The notes: a model not told the origin generated them from the sequence alone. Shown: positions 37,533 through 46,985, numbered from the stretch's first letter. The stretch is 64,000 nucleotides of DNA from Vibrio penaeicida (GCF_002933855.1 NZ_BFAQ01000049.1:78449-142448), one strand, 5' to 3'. Translations and numbers: made by a program.

Positions 37533-38150
37533 CTAATTGTCACTCAAAGCCAGTTTAGCTCCTAGCCCCGCAAAACTGGCTGAAAAGACTTTTTGGATCA
37601 ACGCAATTGCGCGTTTCGATTGAGTCACATATTGGCTTACTTGATGAGCCAACACACCGTAAGCGACAAACACCACAAAAGTCATCAACATGAATACTCC
37701 GCCTAATGCCAACATACTTGAAAGCGTTGCTTCGGTATTGCTAGGGACGAATTGTGGAAGGAAAGCCAAAAAGAACAACGATAGCTTGGGATTCAATATA
37801 TTGAGAAGAAAAGCTTGAATGGCGACTTTTTTAAACGATGTATTCTCTGTATTAGAAAATGCCATTTTCCCTTCGTTACTGGCGCGCCACATTCCCCAAG
37901 CGAGATAAAGCAGATACGCGGCGCCTGCGTACTTAATGACCTGAAACGCTAATGCGCTGGTGTGTAATATGGCACTCAAACCCAATACACACGCCATAAG
38001 TGCTGGAATAATACCTAAAGTACAGCCGAAGGCAGCTGCCATACTGGCACGTCGACCTTGAAATAGCCCAACGGAAATTGTGAATATCACACCCGTCCCA
38101 GGTATTAAAACGACAATTAGGGATGTGAGAAGAAATTCCATGCTTATCAT
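37533..38150 (-). CDS. LysE/RhtB family amino-acid exporter
   Basis: A 205-residue inner-membrane exporter with about six hydrophobic helices. The N-terminal signature VLIPGTGVIFTISVGLFQGR and the following AAFGCTLGIIPAL are diagnostic for LysE/RhtB. Members export amino acids such as homoserine, threonine, leucine or lysine. The exact substrate is open. It is convergent with the GNAT gene and divergent from the HAD gene. Confidence 0.88.
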   Translation of the reverse strand: MISMEFLLTSLIVVLIPGTGVIFTISVGLFQGRRASMAAAFGCTLGIIPALMACVLGLSAILHTSALAFQVIKYAGAAYLLYLAWGMWRASNEGKMAFSNTENTSFKKVAIQAFLLNILNPKLSLFFLAFLPQFVPSNTEATLSSMLALGGVFMLMTFVVFVAYGVLAHQVSQYVTQSKRAIALIQKVFSASFAGLGAKLALSDN

Positions 38151-38358
38151 TACAACTTCCTTGCTTGCTATAAGAACACGCTAATGTTCACTGTAAATGG
38201 GAGTGAAGACTAACACAACCCAAGTTAATGGCATTATTAAGATTTTACTCACTCTATATCAATTTTTTATGGTGTTTTTTTAACAATTTGGTTACTATTT
38301 GCGGGCTATCAAAAGCAGTACTGTTAACACTTAAAATTTGGACAGCAAGGAGGGAATA

Positions 38359-39018
38359 TTGGACTATCAAACCATAATTTTTGATTTGGACGGCACGCTC
38401 ATCGAACCCCGGCAAGGCTTCATACGGTCCATAAATTACTCGCTGCAAGCACACAACTTCCCCAGTTACCCAGAGCAGCATTTACTCAATTACATCGGCC
38501 CCCCGTTAGACCTCACATTTTACGATATCACCAAGCAAAACGACCCCAAACTCATACAATCTCTCGTCGACAAATACCGCGAACGTTATTCTGAAATCGG
38601 ATATAAAGAAAACACTCTGTATACTGGCATTGCCCAAACGCTTAAAACCCTCCATCAATCACAACAATTTACACTCGGTCTTTGTACATCTAAACGAGCA
38701 GATTACGCGAGCCAAATTCTAGAAATGCATGGTCTTCGAGATCTCTTTGCGTTCGTTGATGGTGGTGATGTAGGTATCGAGAAGTGGCAACAATTGGAGT
38801 CGTTGAAAAACAACGGGATTATTACATCACGTTCTCTTATGGTCGGAGACCGAGCTGTAGATTTAACCGCTGCCCATAAAAATGGACTCTCCAGTGCAGG
38901 TGTTCTTTGGGGCTACGGTTCAAAACAAGAACTTACGGCAGAAAACCCGAATCATTTATGGTCTAAGACTCAAGATATATTAACCCTCTTAGAGCATAAG
39001 TGTTCAGGGTGCCATTAA
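38359..39018 (+). CDS. HAD-family phosphatase, PGP-like
   Basis: A 219-residue haloacid dehalogenase hydrolase. Motif I is FDLDGTL with the nucleophile Asp, motif II LCTSKRAD supplies the Thr/Ser, and motif IV is VGDRAVDLTAA. The helical cap of the phosphoglycolate-phosphatase type lies between. The open frame begins at 38338, but AAGGAGGG at 38347-38354 fixes the start at the TTG at 38359, giving the family N-terminus MDYQTIIFDLDGT. The substrate is uncertain. Confidence 0.85.
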   Translation: MDYQTIIFDLDGTLIEPRQGFIRSINYSLQAHNFPSYPEQHLLNYIGPPLDLTFYDITKQNDPKLIQSLVDKYRERYSEIGYKENTLYTGIAQTLKTLHQSQQFTLGLCTSKRADYASQILEMHGLRDLFAFVDGGDVGIEKWQQLESLKNNGIITSRSLMVGDRAVDLTAAHKNGLSSAGVLWGYGSKQELTAENPNHLWSKTQDILTLLEHKCSGCH

Positions 39019-39068
39019 GCCTTTGTAGAGTAATGCGGGGATAGATCCCTCAGCGCATTAAAATCCGT

Positions 39069-39074
39069 TATAAT
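39069..39074 (+). promoter_or_regulatory. Consensus -10 element before the S4 gene
   Basis: A perfect TATAAT lies about 30 bases before the ATG at 39103. The -35 region is poor (TCCCTC at the right distance), so this is only a tentative promoter. Confidence 0.35.
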
Positions 39075-39102
39075 GTCGCGTCAATTCTAGTGAGATTTGT
39101 TA

Positions 39103-39561
39103 ATGAGTGAAGAGATTGAAGTAGAAGCGCTAGGGGTTGAGGTCGCATCTCAGCCAATAGAGCTCTATAAGGTATTAAAAATTGCTAATGTGGTGAGTGG
39201 CGGCGGCGAAGCGAAATATGCCATCTCAGAAGGCTATGTGGCAGTAAACGGTGAGTTAGAAACTCGAAAGCGCCGAAAGCTTTACGACGGCGACGTGATT
39301 GAATTTAATCAGGAATATTACGTAGTCATTTGTGATGCGCCAGTATCAGAACCAGAACCCAAAGAAGCGAAACCCGTTAAACAAGAAAGCCGTTTGGCGA
39401 GCCCTTCCAAAAATAAAAAAACAGCTTCAGGTAATAAAAAGTCAGGCTCTAGCAATAAAAACAGTGCGGCCAAGAAAAAGGCTAAGAAAGAACAACCCGA
39501 GAAGAAACCAAGCCCATCCCCTCGTGATGAGCAAACGGGGCGTGGTTCAATAAAGTTTTAA
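39103..39561 (+). CDS. S4-domain RNA-binding protein with Lys-rich tail
   Basis: A 152-residue protein. Residues about 18-78 form a YbcJ-like S4 RNA-binding domain (IELYKVLKIANVVSGGGEAK, then GYVAVNGELETRKRRKLYDGD). The rest is a disordered Lys/Ser/Pro/Asn-rich tail that should add nonspecific RNA affinity. YbcJ itself is about 70 residues, so the tail is extra. The open frame begins at a TTG two codons earlier; the ATG at 39103 is preferred. Probably ribosome- or rRNA-associated, by analogy. Confidence 0.85.
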   Translation: MSEEIEVEALGVEVASQPIELYKVLKIANVVSGGGEAKYAISEGYVAVNGELETRKRRKLYDGDVIEFNQEYYVVICDAPVSEPEPKEAKPVKQESRLASPSKNKKTASGNKKSGSSNKNSAAKKKAKKEQPEKKPSPSPRDEQTGRGSIKF

Positions 39562-39565
39562 GTTA

Positions 39566-39593
39566 AAAAATCGAGCTTACGAGCTCGATTTTT
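39566..39593 (+). terminator. Terminator of the S4 gene
   Basis: AATCGAGCT and AGCTCGATT pair across a short loop, with A-rich sequence before and TTTTTG after. This is a good intrinsic terminator that can act on both strands between convergent genes. Confidence 0.85.
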
Positions 39594-39627
39594 GTTTCAC
39601 GTATCATTGCTGAATAATTGAATTTTA

Positions 39628-40953
39628 TCATGGGTGATTCGTATACCTGGCCATTTCTTCCTTCGGCACCATACCGCCGCCAGTTGCCCAGACTATGTGA
39701 GTGGCGTTGTTCAATTTGTTGTTATCGATGCCGAACTTGTCTAAGTAGTCTTGGTGTGTGCAAACATGAAATGGACCTGCCATGCCAGCCAAAGCGGATG
39801 GTTCTAACTGAATATCTTCCGTTAACCAAAGCTCTCGAAGTAAGCGATACATATGCTCATCCGATAGGGTATAAAACCCATCTAGCAAGCGTTCCATCGC
39901 CTTTCCAACAAATCCAGAGGCCCTGCCTACCGCTAAACCGTCGGCGGCAGTTATGTTATCTATCCCTATATCTTGTACGCATATTTGGTCGTGCAAACTC
40001 GTATGTACGCCAAGCAACATACAAGGCGAATGCGTCGGCTCAGCAAAAACACAGTGAACGTGGTCTCCGAATGCCATTTTTAAACCGAATGCGACCCCAC
40101 CTGGTCCGCCGCCCACTCCACACGGTAAATACACAAACAGAGGATGCTTTTCATCTACGGTGATATTTTGTTTTTCTAGTTGCTGCTTTAGTCTTTCCCC
40201 TGCAACGGAATACCCTAAGAAAAGGGTTTGTGAATTTTCATCATCGATAAAGAAGCAATGAGGATCTTTTTCAGCCTCTTTCCGACCTTGCTCGACAGCC
40301 ACTCCGTAATCTTGTTGGTATTCCACTACGTTTACGCCATGGCTGCGAAGCTTGTCTTTTTTCCACTGACGCGCATCGGAAGACATATGAACCGACACCG
40401 AAAACCCGAGTTTGGCGCTCATAATACCAATAGATAAGCCAAGGTTTCCTGTCGACCCCACCGCTATTTTGTATTGGCTGAAGAATGTTCTGAATGTGTC
40501 TGAGTTGATGATACGGTAATCATCACTTTCCTTGAGTAGCCCTGCTTCTATCGCTAACTTTTCAGCATGAGTCAGTACTTCATAAATTCCACCTCGTGCT
40601 TTGATAGAGCCCGAAATGGGAAGATGACTGTCTTTTTTCAGCATTAATCTCCCAGCTATTTTTGTGTCGTAGAGCTGCTCTAATTTTTTATGCATGTGTG
40701 GAATCTCGACCAATTCCGATTCAATCATGCCTTGGTTGATTTTCGTTTCAGGAAACACCTCGTTAATGTAAGAGGCAAGCCTTCCTAACCTATCGCTGGC
40801 TAACTGAATGTCTTTAGAACCTAAGCCTACATAAGGCAGCCCTGTATCTAAGTTGGTGGACTTAGGGTTAAACCAGCAGACTTCTTCGAGCGATATCAGT
40901 TTTTTAACCAATGGAAACTGCTGAATGAGTTCGGATAATTTAGGGGCAGTCAT
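39628..40953 (-). CDS. dsdA: D-serine ammonia-lyase DsdA
   Basis: A PLP enzyme of 441 residues that deaminates D-serine to pyruvate and ammonia. The PLP lysine lies in ISGSIKARGG (Lys118, the same number as in E. coli). The glycine-rich phosphate loop is LPCGVGGGPGG, and GSTGNLGLSIG binds the substrate. Length matches the family. The DsdC-like activator gene lies 1.7 kb upstream on the other strand, with two unrelated genes between. No dsdX transporter is seen in the window. Confidence 0.95.
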   Translation of the reverse strand: MTAPKLSELIQQFPLVKKLISLEEVCWFNPKSTNLDTGLPYVGLGSKDIQLASDRLGRLASYINEVFPETKINQGMIESELVEIPHMHKKLEQLYDTKIAGRLMLKKDSHLPISGSIKARGGIYEVLTHAEKLAIEAGLLKESDDYRIINSDTFRTFFSQYKIAVGSTGNLGLSIGIMSAKLGFSVSVHMSSDARQWKKDKLRSHGVNVVEYQQDYGVAVEQGRKEAEKDPHCFFIDDENSQTLFLGYSVAGERLKQQLEKQNITVDEKHPLFVYLPCGVGGGPGGVAFGLKMAFGDHVHCVFAEPTHSPCMLLGVHTSLHDQICVQDIGIDNITAADGLAVGRASGFVGKAMERLLDGFYTLSDEHMYRLLRELWLTEDIQLEPSALAGMAGPFHVCTHQDYLDKFGIDNNKLNNATHIVWATGGGMVPKEEMARYTNHP

Positions 40954-41159
40954 TCCTTTTTGTACTCCGTGTGCTAAGTGATCGGTACTTTTTTGAGCTT
41001 ACTTTGATCTTGAGTTATTGGGTTTATTAAATATTTGTCTTACATAAATAACAAATGATTAATAATCACGTATGTGTGAATCCAGTTCAACTCAGGCGTA
41101 TCGAATTCGAATAGAGTAGAAGTTCACCATGCCATGCGGGCTCTATAGGGGTAATAAAA

Positions 41160-41807
41160 GTGAAAGATGCCAAAGATTTTTGGAACAAAAGTGCACCCAA
41201 ATACGCCAAAAGACCGGTAAGAGATGAAGCGGTTTACCAGAAGAAGTTGGACGTAACACGACGCTATTTTGCACAAGACGGGAACATTCTGGAGTTTGGC
41301 TGTGGCACGGGCACAACGGCAATCAGCCATTCTCCTTATGTAAATAGCATTGTCGCCATCGATATTTCCTCGAATATGTTAGACATTGCCAAATCCAAAG
41401 CGGAACAAGAAGGGGTTAGCAATATAGAGTTCAAAGAGGGGACGTTTGACCAACTTAACTTGGCTAAGCAAAGCTTTGATGCAGTGCTCGGATTGAACGT
41501 TCTTCACTTAATGGAGGATATCGATTCCGTGCTTTCTCAAGTATTCGAACTGTTGAAACCCAATGGTATTTTCGTTTCAAGTACGGCGCTTATTGGGCAA
41601 CTTAATATTGCATGGCGACTGCTTATACCATTGATGCAAACGCTCAATCTTGCTCCTTACGTGAACCGGCTGACGAAAGACGCGTTAACCGAAAAACTGC
41701 TTAAAGCGGGCTTTCAAATTGAATACGAATGGCAACCCGGTGGTGATTCAATGTTTATGATTGCCCGAAAGCCGCCCGTTGAAGATGTCGCAAATATGAA
41801 ATCATAA
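41160..41807 (+). CDS. Class I SAM-dependent methyltransferase
   Basis: A 215-residue protein with the Rossmann methyltransferase core. Motif I ILEFGCGTGTTA binds S-adenosylmethionine, the acidic VAIDISSNMLDIAK follows, and VLGLNVLHLMEDID is motif IV. The start is GTG at 41160 with AGGGG upstream. The UbiE-like fold suggests a small-molecule substrate, but none is identified. It is divergent from dsdA. Confidence 0.88.
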   Translation: MKDAKDFWNKSAPKYAKRPVRDEAVYQKKLDVTRRYFAQDGNILEFGCGTGTTAISHSPYVNSIVAIDISSNMLDIAKSKAEQEGVSNIEFKEGTFDQLNLAKQSFDAVLGLNVLHLMEDIDSVLSQVFELLKPNGIFVSSTALIGQLNIAWRLLIPLMQTLNLAPYVNRLTKDALTEKLLKAGFQIEYEWQPGGDSMFMIARKPPVEDVANMKS

Positions 41808-41905
41808 GCATTTGTTTTTTGAGAGACTTGGTGTGCGGTTCGATGGATGTTAAACAGTAAGAGAGTGAAACAGACAGTATCCTAACATTCATTAGCAGGC
41901 ACATT

Positions 41906-42535
41906 ATGGGGAATGGCGAAAATCGAAGGGAGTTTTTCGAGCTTCTTAGCGTTCTTTTTACCAAGTATCTAGTGATATTTTCGGCGACATTTAAAATGTT
42001 TCGCCACCCTCATACCTTTGCCGATTGCATTGAAGATTCCACTTCAGGCATTAAACGTGCTGTAATTTACTTTGCTGAATCTATTGTGCTCGTTTTTGTG
42101 ATTCCACCAATTTTACTCAAAGACGAGCAGTCACTGAGCTTTATTGAACAAGAATCTATTGTGGTGGTTTTTGTCGCTTGTATTGCCATAGTTGCTTTCT
42201 TGCACTACCTCATTCTTTGCGCACTAGAAAAGCGCAGGCTTAACTTACGCTCAACAATGATTCTAACGTTTTACGCTTACGGATTGATGATGCTTTGCCT
42301 AGCACTTTTAACGGTAATTGAGGATGCTAGTAAGCTCAAAGCAAATATTTCAGGTGGCATTGAAAGTGCGAAGTTTTGGATTTCCATCTTTGCCATCTAT
42401 GGGATGTATCTGTCCATTTTAGCTTTTCATCGATGGATTGGAGAGGTGAACGGTGTGTCGGCATGGAAATCTTTTTTTGCCTTATTCATTAGTCTGACTT
42501 TTTACAACCTGTTAATGATGTTCTTTGTGACCTAA
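41906..42535 (+). CDS. Unknown multi-pass membrane protein
   Basis: A 209-residue protein with about five hydrophobic helices (AVIYFAESIVLVFVIPPILL, VVVFVACIAIVAFLHYLILC, and three more towards the end). The layout resembles Yip1-like permease-fold proteins, but I cannot assign it. The N-terminus is cytosolic and charged. It stands 98 bases after the methyltransferase and before the DsdC-like gene, on the same strand as both. Confidence 0.7.
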   Translation: MGNGENRREFFELLSVLFTKYLVIFSATFKMFRHPHTFADCIEDSTSGIKRAVIYFAESIVLVFVIPPILLKDEQSLSFIEQESIVVVFVACIAIVAFLHYLILCALEKRRLNLRSTMILTFYAYGLMMLCLALLTVIEDASKLKANISGGIESAKFWISIFAIYGMYLSILAFHRWIGEVNGVSAWKSFFALFISLTFYNLLMMFFVT

Positions 42536-42697
42536 AGTCTCCAAGAAATTTTTCTTTCATGTGCTTACCCTCTCGCTCTTAACATCACGATGCATCGAGA
42601 CCCATGTACACAGTTAGGTGTAAGGTGCAAATTCATAAGCGGTGATCCCATCATGACTCGACTTGTGCTAGCTTCATGATTCAGCAACCGAAGATTC

Positions 42698-43657
42698 ATG
42701 GAGAGATGCGTGTACACCAAGCAGGATCGATTCTCAAAACAACAAACCCTCAGCAGTATGCAGCTATCTAAACTGCATACATTTGAAGCCGCGGCGAGGC
42801 ACTGTTCGTTTTCTTTAGCAGCCGAAGAACTCTCCATCACACCAAGTGCTGTATCACATAAGATGTCTAAACTCGAAGACGAGCTAGGTATCACGCTGTT
42901 TCATCGAGCCAGCCGAAAAGTGTCTTTAACAGACGAAGGAGAGCGCATGTACCAATCAGTGCGCAAAACTCTGTTTGCCTTAAATCAAGATGTCTTAGAC
43001 ATAAAAAACGGCGATGTATCTGGCACGTTAACAGTGTATTCGCGTCCATCTTTTGCTCAGTGCTGGCTTGTTCCGAGGCTGGCAGACTTCAAGCAACAAT
43101 TTCCTTTTATTGAATTAAAGCTTCTCACTGGGAACGAAAATATCCAGCTCCAAGGGTATGGTATTGACGTCGCCATCTATTTTGACGACAAAAAACCTAC
43201 GTCACTTCAGTGTACAGAGATCATGCCTGAATCCGTTTTTCCTGTGTGTTCACCACAATACGCGGAACAATACGATTTGTCCGAAAAGCCCCAGCACTTG
43301 GACCAAGTCACGCTGCTCCATGACGATCAAGCGTGGGATACCGATTCGGGTAGAAGTGAGTGGGACGAATGGGCGAGCGCCAAAGGTGTCGAACTGAATA
43401 ACAGTGGAAATACGGGGATGTCTTTTGATCGCTCCGATCTTGCGATGTTAGCAGCGGTTAATCACTCCGGTGTCGCGATGGGCAGGAAACACTTGGTTAA
43501 TGATCTCCTCACAAATGGAGCCTTGATAGCGCCTTTTGGCGATAGTGGTGTGGTGTGCAAACAACAATATTATGCGGTCAATGTTCGTGAAAATGTCCCT
43601 AAGAAAGTGGTTCAATTTTTAGCGTGGCTTCGCAAACACGCAGAAGAGAATAAATAG
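42698..43657 (+). CDS. dsdC: LysR-type regulator DsdC (D-serine activator)
   Basis: This closely resembles DsdC, which activates dsdA in response to D-serine. The helix-turn-helix lies in MQLSKLHTFEAAARH...SITPSAVSHKMSKLEDELG; further matches are TVYSRPSFAQCWLVP, GIDVAIYFDD, SGRSEWDEWAS and FDRSDLAMLAAVNHSGVAMG. The open frame starts at 42698, while the ATG at 42758 (300 codons) begins right at the HTH; neither has a strong ribosome-binding site and E. coli DsdC has an N-terminal extension. dsdA is at 39.6-41 kb. Confidence 0.88.
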   Translation: MERCVYTKQDRFSKQQTLSSMQLSKLHTFEAAARHCSFSLAAEELSITPSAVSHKMSKLEDELGITLFHRASRKVSLTDEGERMYQSVRKTLFALNQDVLDIKNGDVSGTLTVYSRPSFAQCWLVPRLADFKQQFPFIELKLLTGNENIQLQGYGIDVAIYFDDKKPTSLQCTEIMPESVFPVCSPQYAEQYDLSEKPQHLDQVTLLHDDQAWDTDSGRSEWDEWASAKGVELNNSGNTGMSFDRSDLAMLAAVNHSGVAMGRKHLVNDLLTNGALIAPFGDSGVVCKQQYYAVNVRENVPKKVVQFLAWLRKHAEENK

Positions 43658-43755
43658 CGGTAAAGAAAATCTATACTGGCTGTGAAGAATTAATGGTTCG
43701 TCACTTTTGCGCTCATTCCTTATATTGAATACATAAATTAACGGAAGGCAGAAAG

Positions 43756-44457
43756 ATGAAAAATAGACCTGAAACCGCTGCTCAACCTCATTTAGAATTT
43801 AATGTGGAATTTGACGAAACCGTCCGTGTAGCGGCAGAAGAACAAACGTATTCTGCAACGCCTATGGTTGGCGTAGAGCGAATTATGTTTGAAAGACTTG
43901 GGGGAGAAGTGGTTCGCAGAGCGACTTCTGTTGTTCGGTATCAGCCAGAAAGTTATTTCGAATCACACGTTCATGCTGGTGGAGAGGAATTTATTACCTT
44001 AAGTGGCGTTTTTTCTGATGAAAACGGCGACTATCCAAAAGGTGTTTACGTTCGAAACCCCGTAAGCTCAATCCATCGACCGCATTCGAAAGAAGGATGC
44101 GAAATCTTTGTGAAGCTGGCACAAATGCCAGACTCAGAAAATCAACAGTCGTTCGTTTTAGACACCAATACCGCAGATTGGCAGGTTAATGCGAATGGTA
44201 TTGCATCACTGCAACTGTGGAAATCGGAGTATGAAGACACCCAGTTAATTCGTTTGTCTGCGGGCAGTCACTACGTTGAAGAAACTTTTGAAGAGGTTGC
44301 TGAGTACTTTGTATTGGACGGCGATCTTCAAATCAATGACAAAACCTTTACCGCACACTCTTGGGCGAGATTCAAACCACACAGCCACTTAATTCTGCGC
44401 TCAGATAATGGCGCGACCTTATACCGAAAAATTGGCAAAGGTTTTGTCAGGCGTTAA
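43756..44457 (+). CDS. ChrR-like cupin protein
   Basis: A 233-residue bicupin related to the C-terminal cupin of the ChrR anti-sigma factor, without the zinc-binding N-terminal domain. The first cupin has RYQPESYFESHVHAGGEEFI, with His and Glu metal ligands, and a downstream HRPHSKEGCEIFVK. The second half is a weaker cupin. ACGGAAGG sits before the ATG. It may be a metal-dependent dioxygenase or a redox sensor. It is 70 bases ahead of the GST gene in the same direction. Confidence 0.78.
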   Translation: MKNRPETAAQPHLEFNVEFDETVRVAAEEQTYSATPMVGVERIMFERLGGEVVRRATSVVRYQPESYFESHVHAGGEEFITLSGVFSDENGDYPKGVYVRNPVSSIHRPHSKEGCEIFVKLAQMPDSENQQSFVLDTNTADWQVNANGIASLQLWKSEYEDTQLIRLSAGSHYVEETFEEVAEYFVLDGDLQINDKTFTAHSWARFKPHSHLILRSDNGATLYRKIGKGFVRR

Positions 44458-44527
44458 TACGCTCTCATTCCCATTTCATTAATGTAACACAACCAATAAC
44501 TATCACATCGATCTGTGAGGGATCATT

Positions 44528-45166
44528 ATGTCTAGAGAAAATACAATTACCGTTTACGAAACAACAGGTTTTCCAAATCCGGCACGAATTCGAGCAGCAT
44601 TGGCTGAAAAACAGGCGCTGTCGAATGTGAAATTTGTCGAAGTGGACGTCATGAAAAAAGAGCATAGAACCAAAAGCTTCTACGCTAAGAACCCATTGGG
44701 AACCGTGCCCGTAATGCAAACCGCGGAAGGTGAATTCTTGTCTGAATCTACCGCAATTACGGAGTACATTGACAGTTATTTTGAGGGAACAAACCTTACC
44801 GGAGTCAGTGCACTAGAGCGTGGGAAAATTCATATGATGCAGCGTCGTGCGGAATCGATGGTCATTGATGCTGTGGGTAACTGGTTTCATCACGGAACAG
44901 ATGGCCTTGGTCCAGAGCTGGAAATCAATCCATGTCCAGAGTGGGGGGAGAGGCAAAGAGAAGTCGCGATCGAAGGCATGCGTTATTTTGACAGCGTTCT
45001 TTTACATACCCCATATGTGGCAGGTAAGGAGTTCTCCATGGCGGACATTACCTTGTTTTATGGTTTGGCGTTTGCTGATTTTGCACAAGTAGCAATCCCT
45101 GCTGATTTCAATAACTTGTTGGTATGGCGAGAAAAAATGGCTAAGCGACCAAGTTTAGCGGGATAA
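44528..45166 (+). CDS. Glutathione S-transferase
   Basis: A 212-residue cytosolic GST. The thioredoxin-like N-terminal domain holds the glutathione-binding NPLGTVPVMQ (cis-Pro) and SESTAITEYID. The all-helical C-terminal domain starts at about residue 90 and includes MADITLFYGLAFADF. It follows the cupin gene and likely shares its transcript; an oxidative or electrophile-stress role is plausible but unproven. Confidence 0.92.
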   Translation: MSRENTITVYETTGFPNPARIRAALAEKQALSNVKFVEVDVMKKEHRTKSFYAKNPLGTVPVMQTAEGEFLSESTAITEYIDSYFEGTNLTGVSALERGKIHMMQRRAESMVIDAVGNWFHHGTDGLGPELEINPCPEWGERQREVAIEGMRYFDSVLLHTPYVAGKEFSMADITLFYGLAFADFAQVAIPADFNNLLVWREKMAKRPSLAG

Positions 45167-45172
45167 GACAGT

Positions 45173-45193
45173 AAGCTGGCTTTATGCCAGCTT
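45173..45193. terminator. Terminator between GST and LysR genes
   Basis: AAGCTGGC (45173-45180) pairs with GCCAGCTT (45186-45193), loop TTTAT, followed by TTAAATTT. It can terminate the GST transcript and, reversed, the convergent LysR one. Confidence 0.85.
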
Positions 45194-46135
45194 TTAAATT
45201 TGAGACCCTAACCACTGGTGAAAGTCTTTGGATTTGTTCTTATTGCATTCTTTGAGTGGTGAAACGATGAAGTAACTGTAGGAAGAGCAATAGCTCTCCG
45301 TGCCGAAAGGGCGAATGAGTTTGCCACTTTTTAAGTCTTGGGCAACCAAAGCTTCTCTGCCTAATGCGATCCCCTGACCGCGAATAGCAGCTTCGATTAC
45401 TTCCGAAAAGCTGTTTATTTTTAAACCCTTGGTGGGACTGCTCATTGGCGTATTCGCTTTTTTAAACCACTCTTCCCAACACGGGTAACCTTGACCGCTA
45501 GGCACGGAAAGATCATGCAAAAGCGGTAAATTTTCCCATTTAATAGCGTGTCTCTCTGTAAGGCCATACTTATCCGAAAATTCAGGTGAACAGACTGGGA
45601 AGATTTCCTCATCCATGAGTTTTTGGCTTTGAAGCCCTTCCCATTGACCGCGTCCATAACGTATCCCGACATCTATCCCTTCACGGGTGTAGTCGACAGG
45701 TTTTATGTGTGTTTCTACTCTTAGGTCGTAATCGGGGTACTGGGTTTGGAAGTCCGATATTCTTGGTAAAAGCCATTTAGAGGCAATTGAAGGGCTGACA
45801 GCAACACGCAAACTGTTATCAAACACGCTACTGTTCAACTTGCCCAATCCACTTAAGATACTGCTAAACCCTTGCTGAATTTCTGGGTACGCCAGCTTGG
45901 CTTCTTCGGTCAATTGGAGTCGAGATTGACCTGAATTGGAACGAACAAATAACGGCACGCCCAGCCACTCTTCAAGTAGCTTTACCTGCTGCCCAATAGC
46001 AGCAGGCGTTACGTTTAGTTCAAGTGCCGCTTGCGAGAAGCTAAGGTGGCGAGCCGATGCTTCAAAAGCTCGAATTCCATTGAGGTGTGCTAACCGGTTC
46101 ATAGAGGATTTGATCTTATTGATTTCGTAACTCAA
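45194..46135 (-). CDS. LysR-family regulator (GcvA-like)
   Basis: A transcription factor of up to 313 residues. The HTH is in LNGIRAFEASARHLSFSQAA...LNVTPAAIGQQVKLLEEWLG, followed by a periplasmic-binding-protein-type effector domain (LRVAVSPSIASKWLLPRISD). It resembles the GcvA/AmpR branch. The start may be the ATG at 46102 (MNRLAHLNG), which fits the branch better. It ends at the GST terminator. Target and effector unknown. Confidence 0.88.
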   Translation of the reverse strand: MSYEINKIKSSMNRLAHLNGIRAFEASARHLSFSQAALELNVTPAAIGQQVKLLEEWLGVPLFVRSNSGQSRLQLTEEAKLAYPEIQQGFSSILSGLGKLNSSVFDNSLRVAVSPSIASKWLLPRISDFQTQYPDYDLRVETHIKPVDYTREGIDVGIRYGRGQWEGLQSQKLMDEEIFPVCSPEFSDKYGLTERHAIKWENLPLLHDLSVPSGQGYPCWEEWFKKANTPMSSPTKGLKINSFSEVIEAAIRGQGIALGREALVAQDLKSGKLIRPFGTESYCSSYSYFIVSPLKECNKNKSKDFHQWLGSQI

Positions 46136-46225
46136 TAATAAACCTCAAACAATGATACTCAAGAAACTCTTTTTGAAACGAAAGATAGAGCTCGAACGAA
46201 TTTTAACCGCGAAGGTCAACAATCC

Positions 46226-46552
46226 CTAGTCCAATGGCACTTGCGCCCGTTCTTCCAGCCCGTAATCTCTGACCACCTGTGCGACTCTGAGGCGGTATTG
46301 AGCAAACAACTCTTTTCTGCCTTTATCCTGCGCTAAGCGGTGTGTTGCCAATGTGCGCCAACGTTTTACGGCGGCTTCATCCTGCCAAAACGAAAGCGAC
46401 AAAAATTTATTGGGTGTAACCAGGCTTTGAAAACGCTCTACGGAGATAAACCCTTCAATTTGAGCTAGGTCCTTTTTTAACTGACCAGCGACATCAAAAT
46501 ACTCTTCTTTACCCGACGCCTTTGGTTCAACTTCAAATATCACGGCGATCAT
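46226..46552 (-). CDS. Antibiotic biosynthesis monooxygenase (ABM) family protein
   Basis: A 108-residue dimeric alpha/beta-barrel protein. The ABM fold is recognised from VIFEVEPKASGKEEYFDVA, GFISVERFQSLVTPNKFLSLSFWQDEAAVKRW and the His in LATHRLAQDKG. Members oxidise quinols or aromatic compounds, or act as heme-related enzymes. Its start overlaps the NIPSNAP gene's stop by ATGA, so the two are coupled. Confidence 0.85.
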   Translation of the reverse strand: MIAVIFEVEPKASGKEEYFDVAGQLKKDLAQIEGFISVERFQSLVTPNKFLSLSFWQDEAAVKRWRTLATHRLAQDKGRKELFAQYRLRVAQVVRDYGLEERAQVPLD

Positions 46553-46896
46553 GCAAGGTTCTCCAAAGAGCGAGGAGCCTGTTTGTAGGTGGAAGAAACA
46601 ACTTTAAGAAACGTTCTTTTTTCTTCAATGATAAAGCGTTGATCCTTGGCAAAAGAAAAATTTGATTGTCCAGTCTCCGACTCTTTCAGCCTTTTTCTGT
46701 ACAACTCATACTCAGTTAAAGATGGAAAGCTAATGAGCCCGTAGGCACAATAATTGGTGCCCTCATGTGGCACAAAATACCCTAATAAATCGCCGCCACA
46801 TTCTGGAATGATTTTGCTCCAATTTTCAGCGTACTGTTCAAAAAGGCTCACTTTGAATGGGTCAATTCGGTATTCAATAAAACAAGTGATGGTCAT
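46549..46896 (-). CDS. NIPSNAP-family protein
   Basis: A 115-residue dimeric alpha/beta-barrel protein of the NIPSNAP group. The start reads MTITCFIEYRIDPFKVSLFE, and YGLISFPSLTEYELYRKRL follows. The open frame reaches 46950, but AAGGAGA before the ATG at 46896 marks the start. It is coupled to the ABM gene, and both belong to the same fold superfamily. It is divergent from the ArsR-type regulator, 89 bases away. Confidence 0.85.
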   Translation of the reverse strand: MTITCFIEYRIDPFKVSLFEQYAENWSKIIPECGGDLLGYFVPHEGTNYCAYGLISFPSLTEYELYRKRLKESETGQSNFSFAKDQRFIIEEKRTFLKVVSSTYKQAPRSLENLA

Positions 46897-46985
46897 GGTT
46901 GTTGTCTCCTTACTACTTTTGCTACAGTCTACGAGCTTAAAAAAACGCACGCTTCGATGAGCATCGAACTAAAGGACTCATTTTC

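Noticed and set aside
39618..40163. Plus-strand 181-codon open frame opposite dsdA
   Set aside because: It is wholly antisense to a well-supported dsdA and its translation has no recognisable family features.
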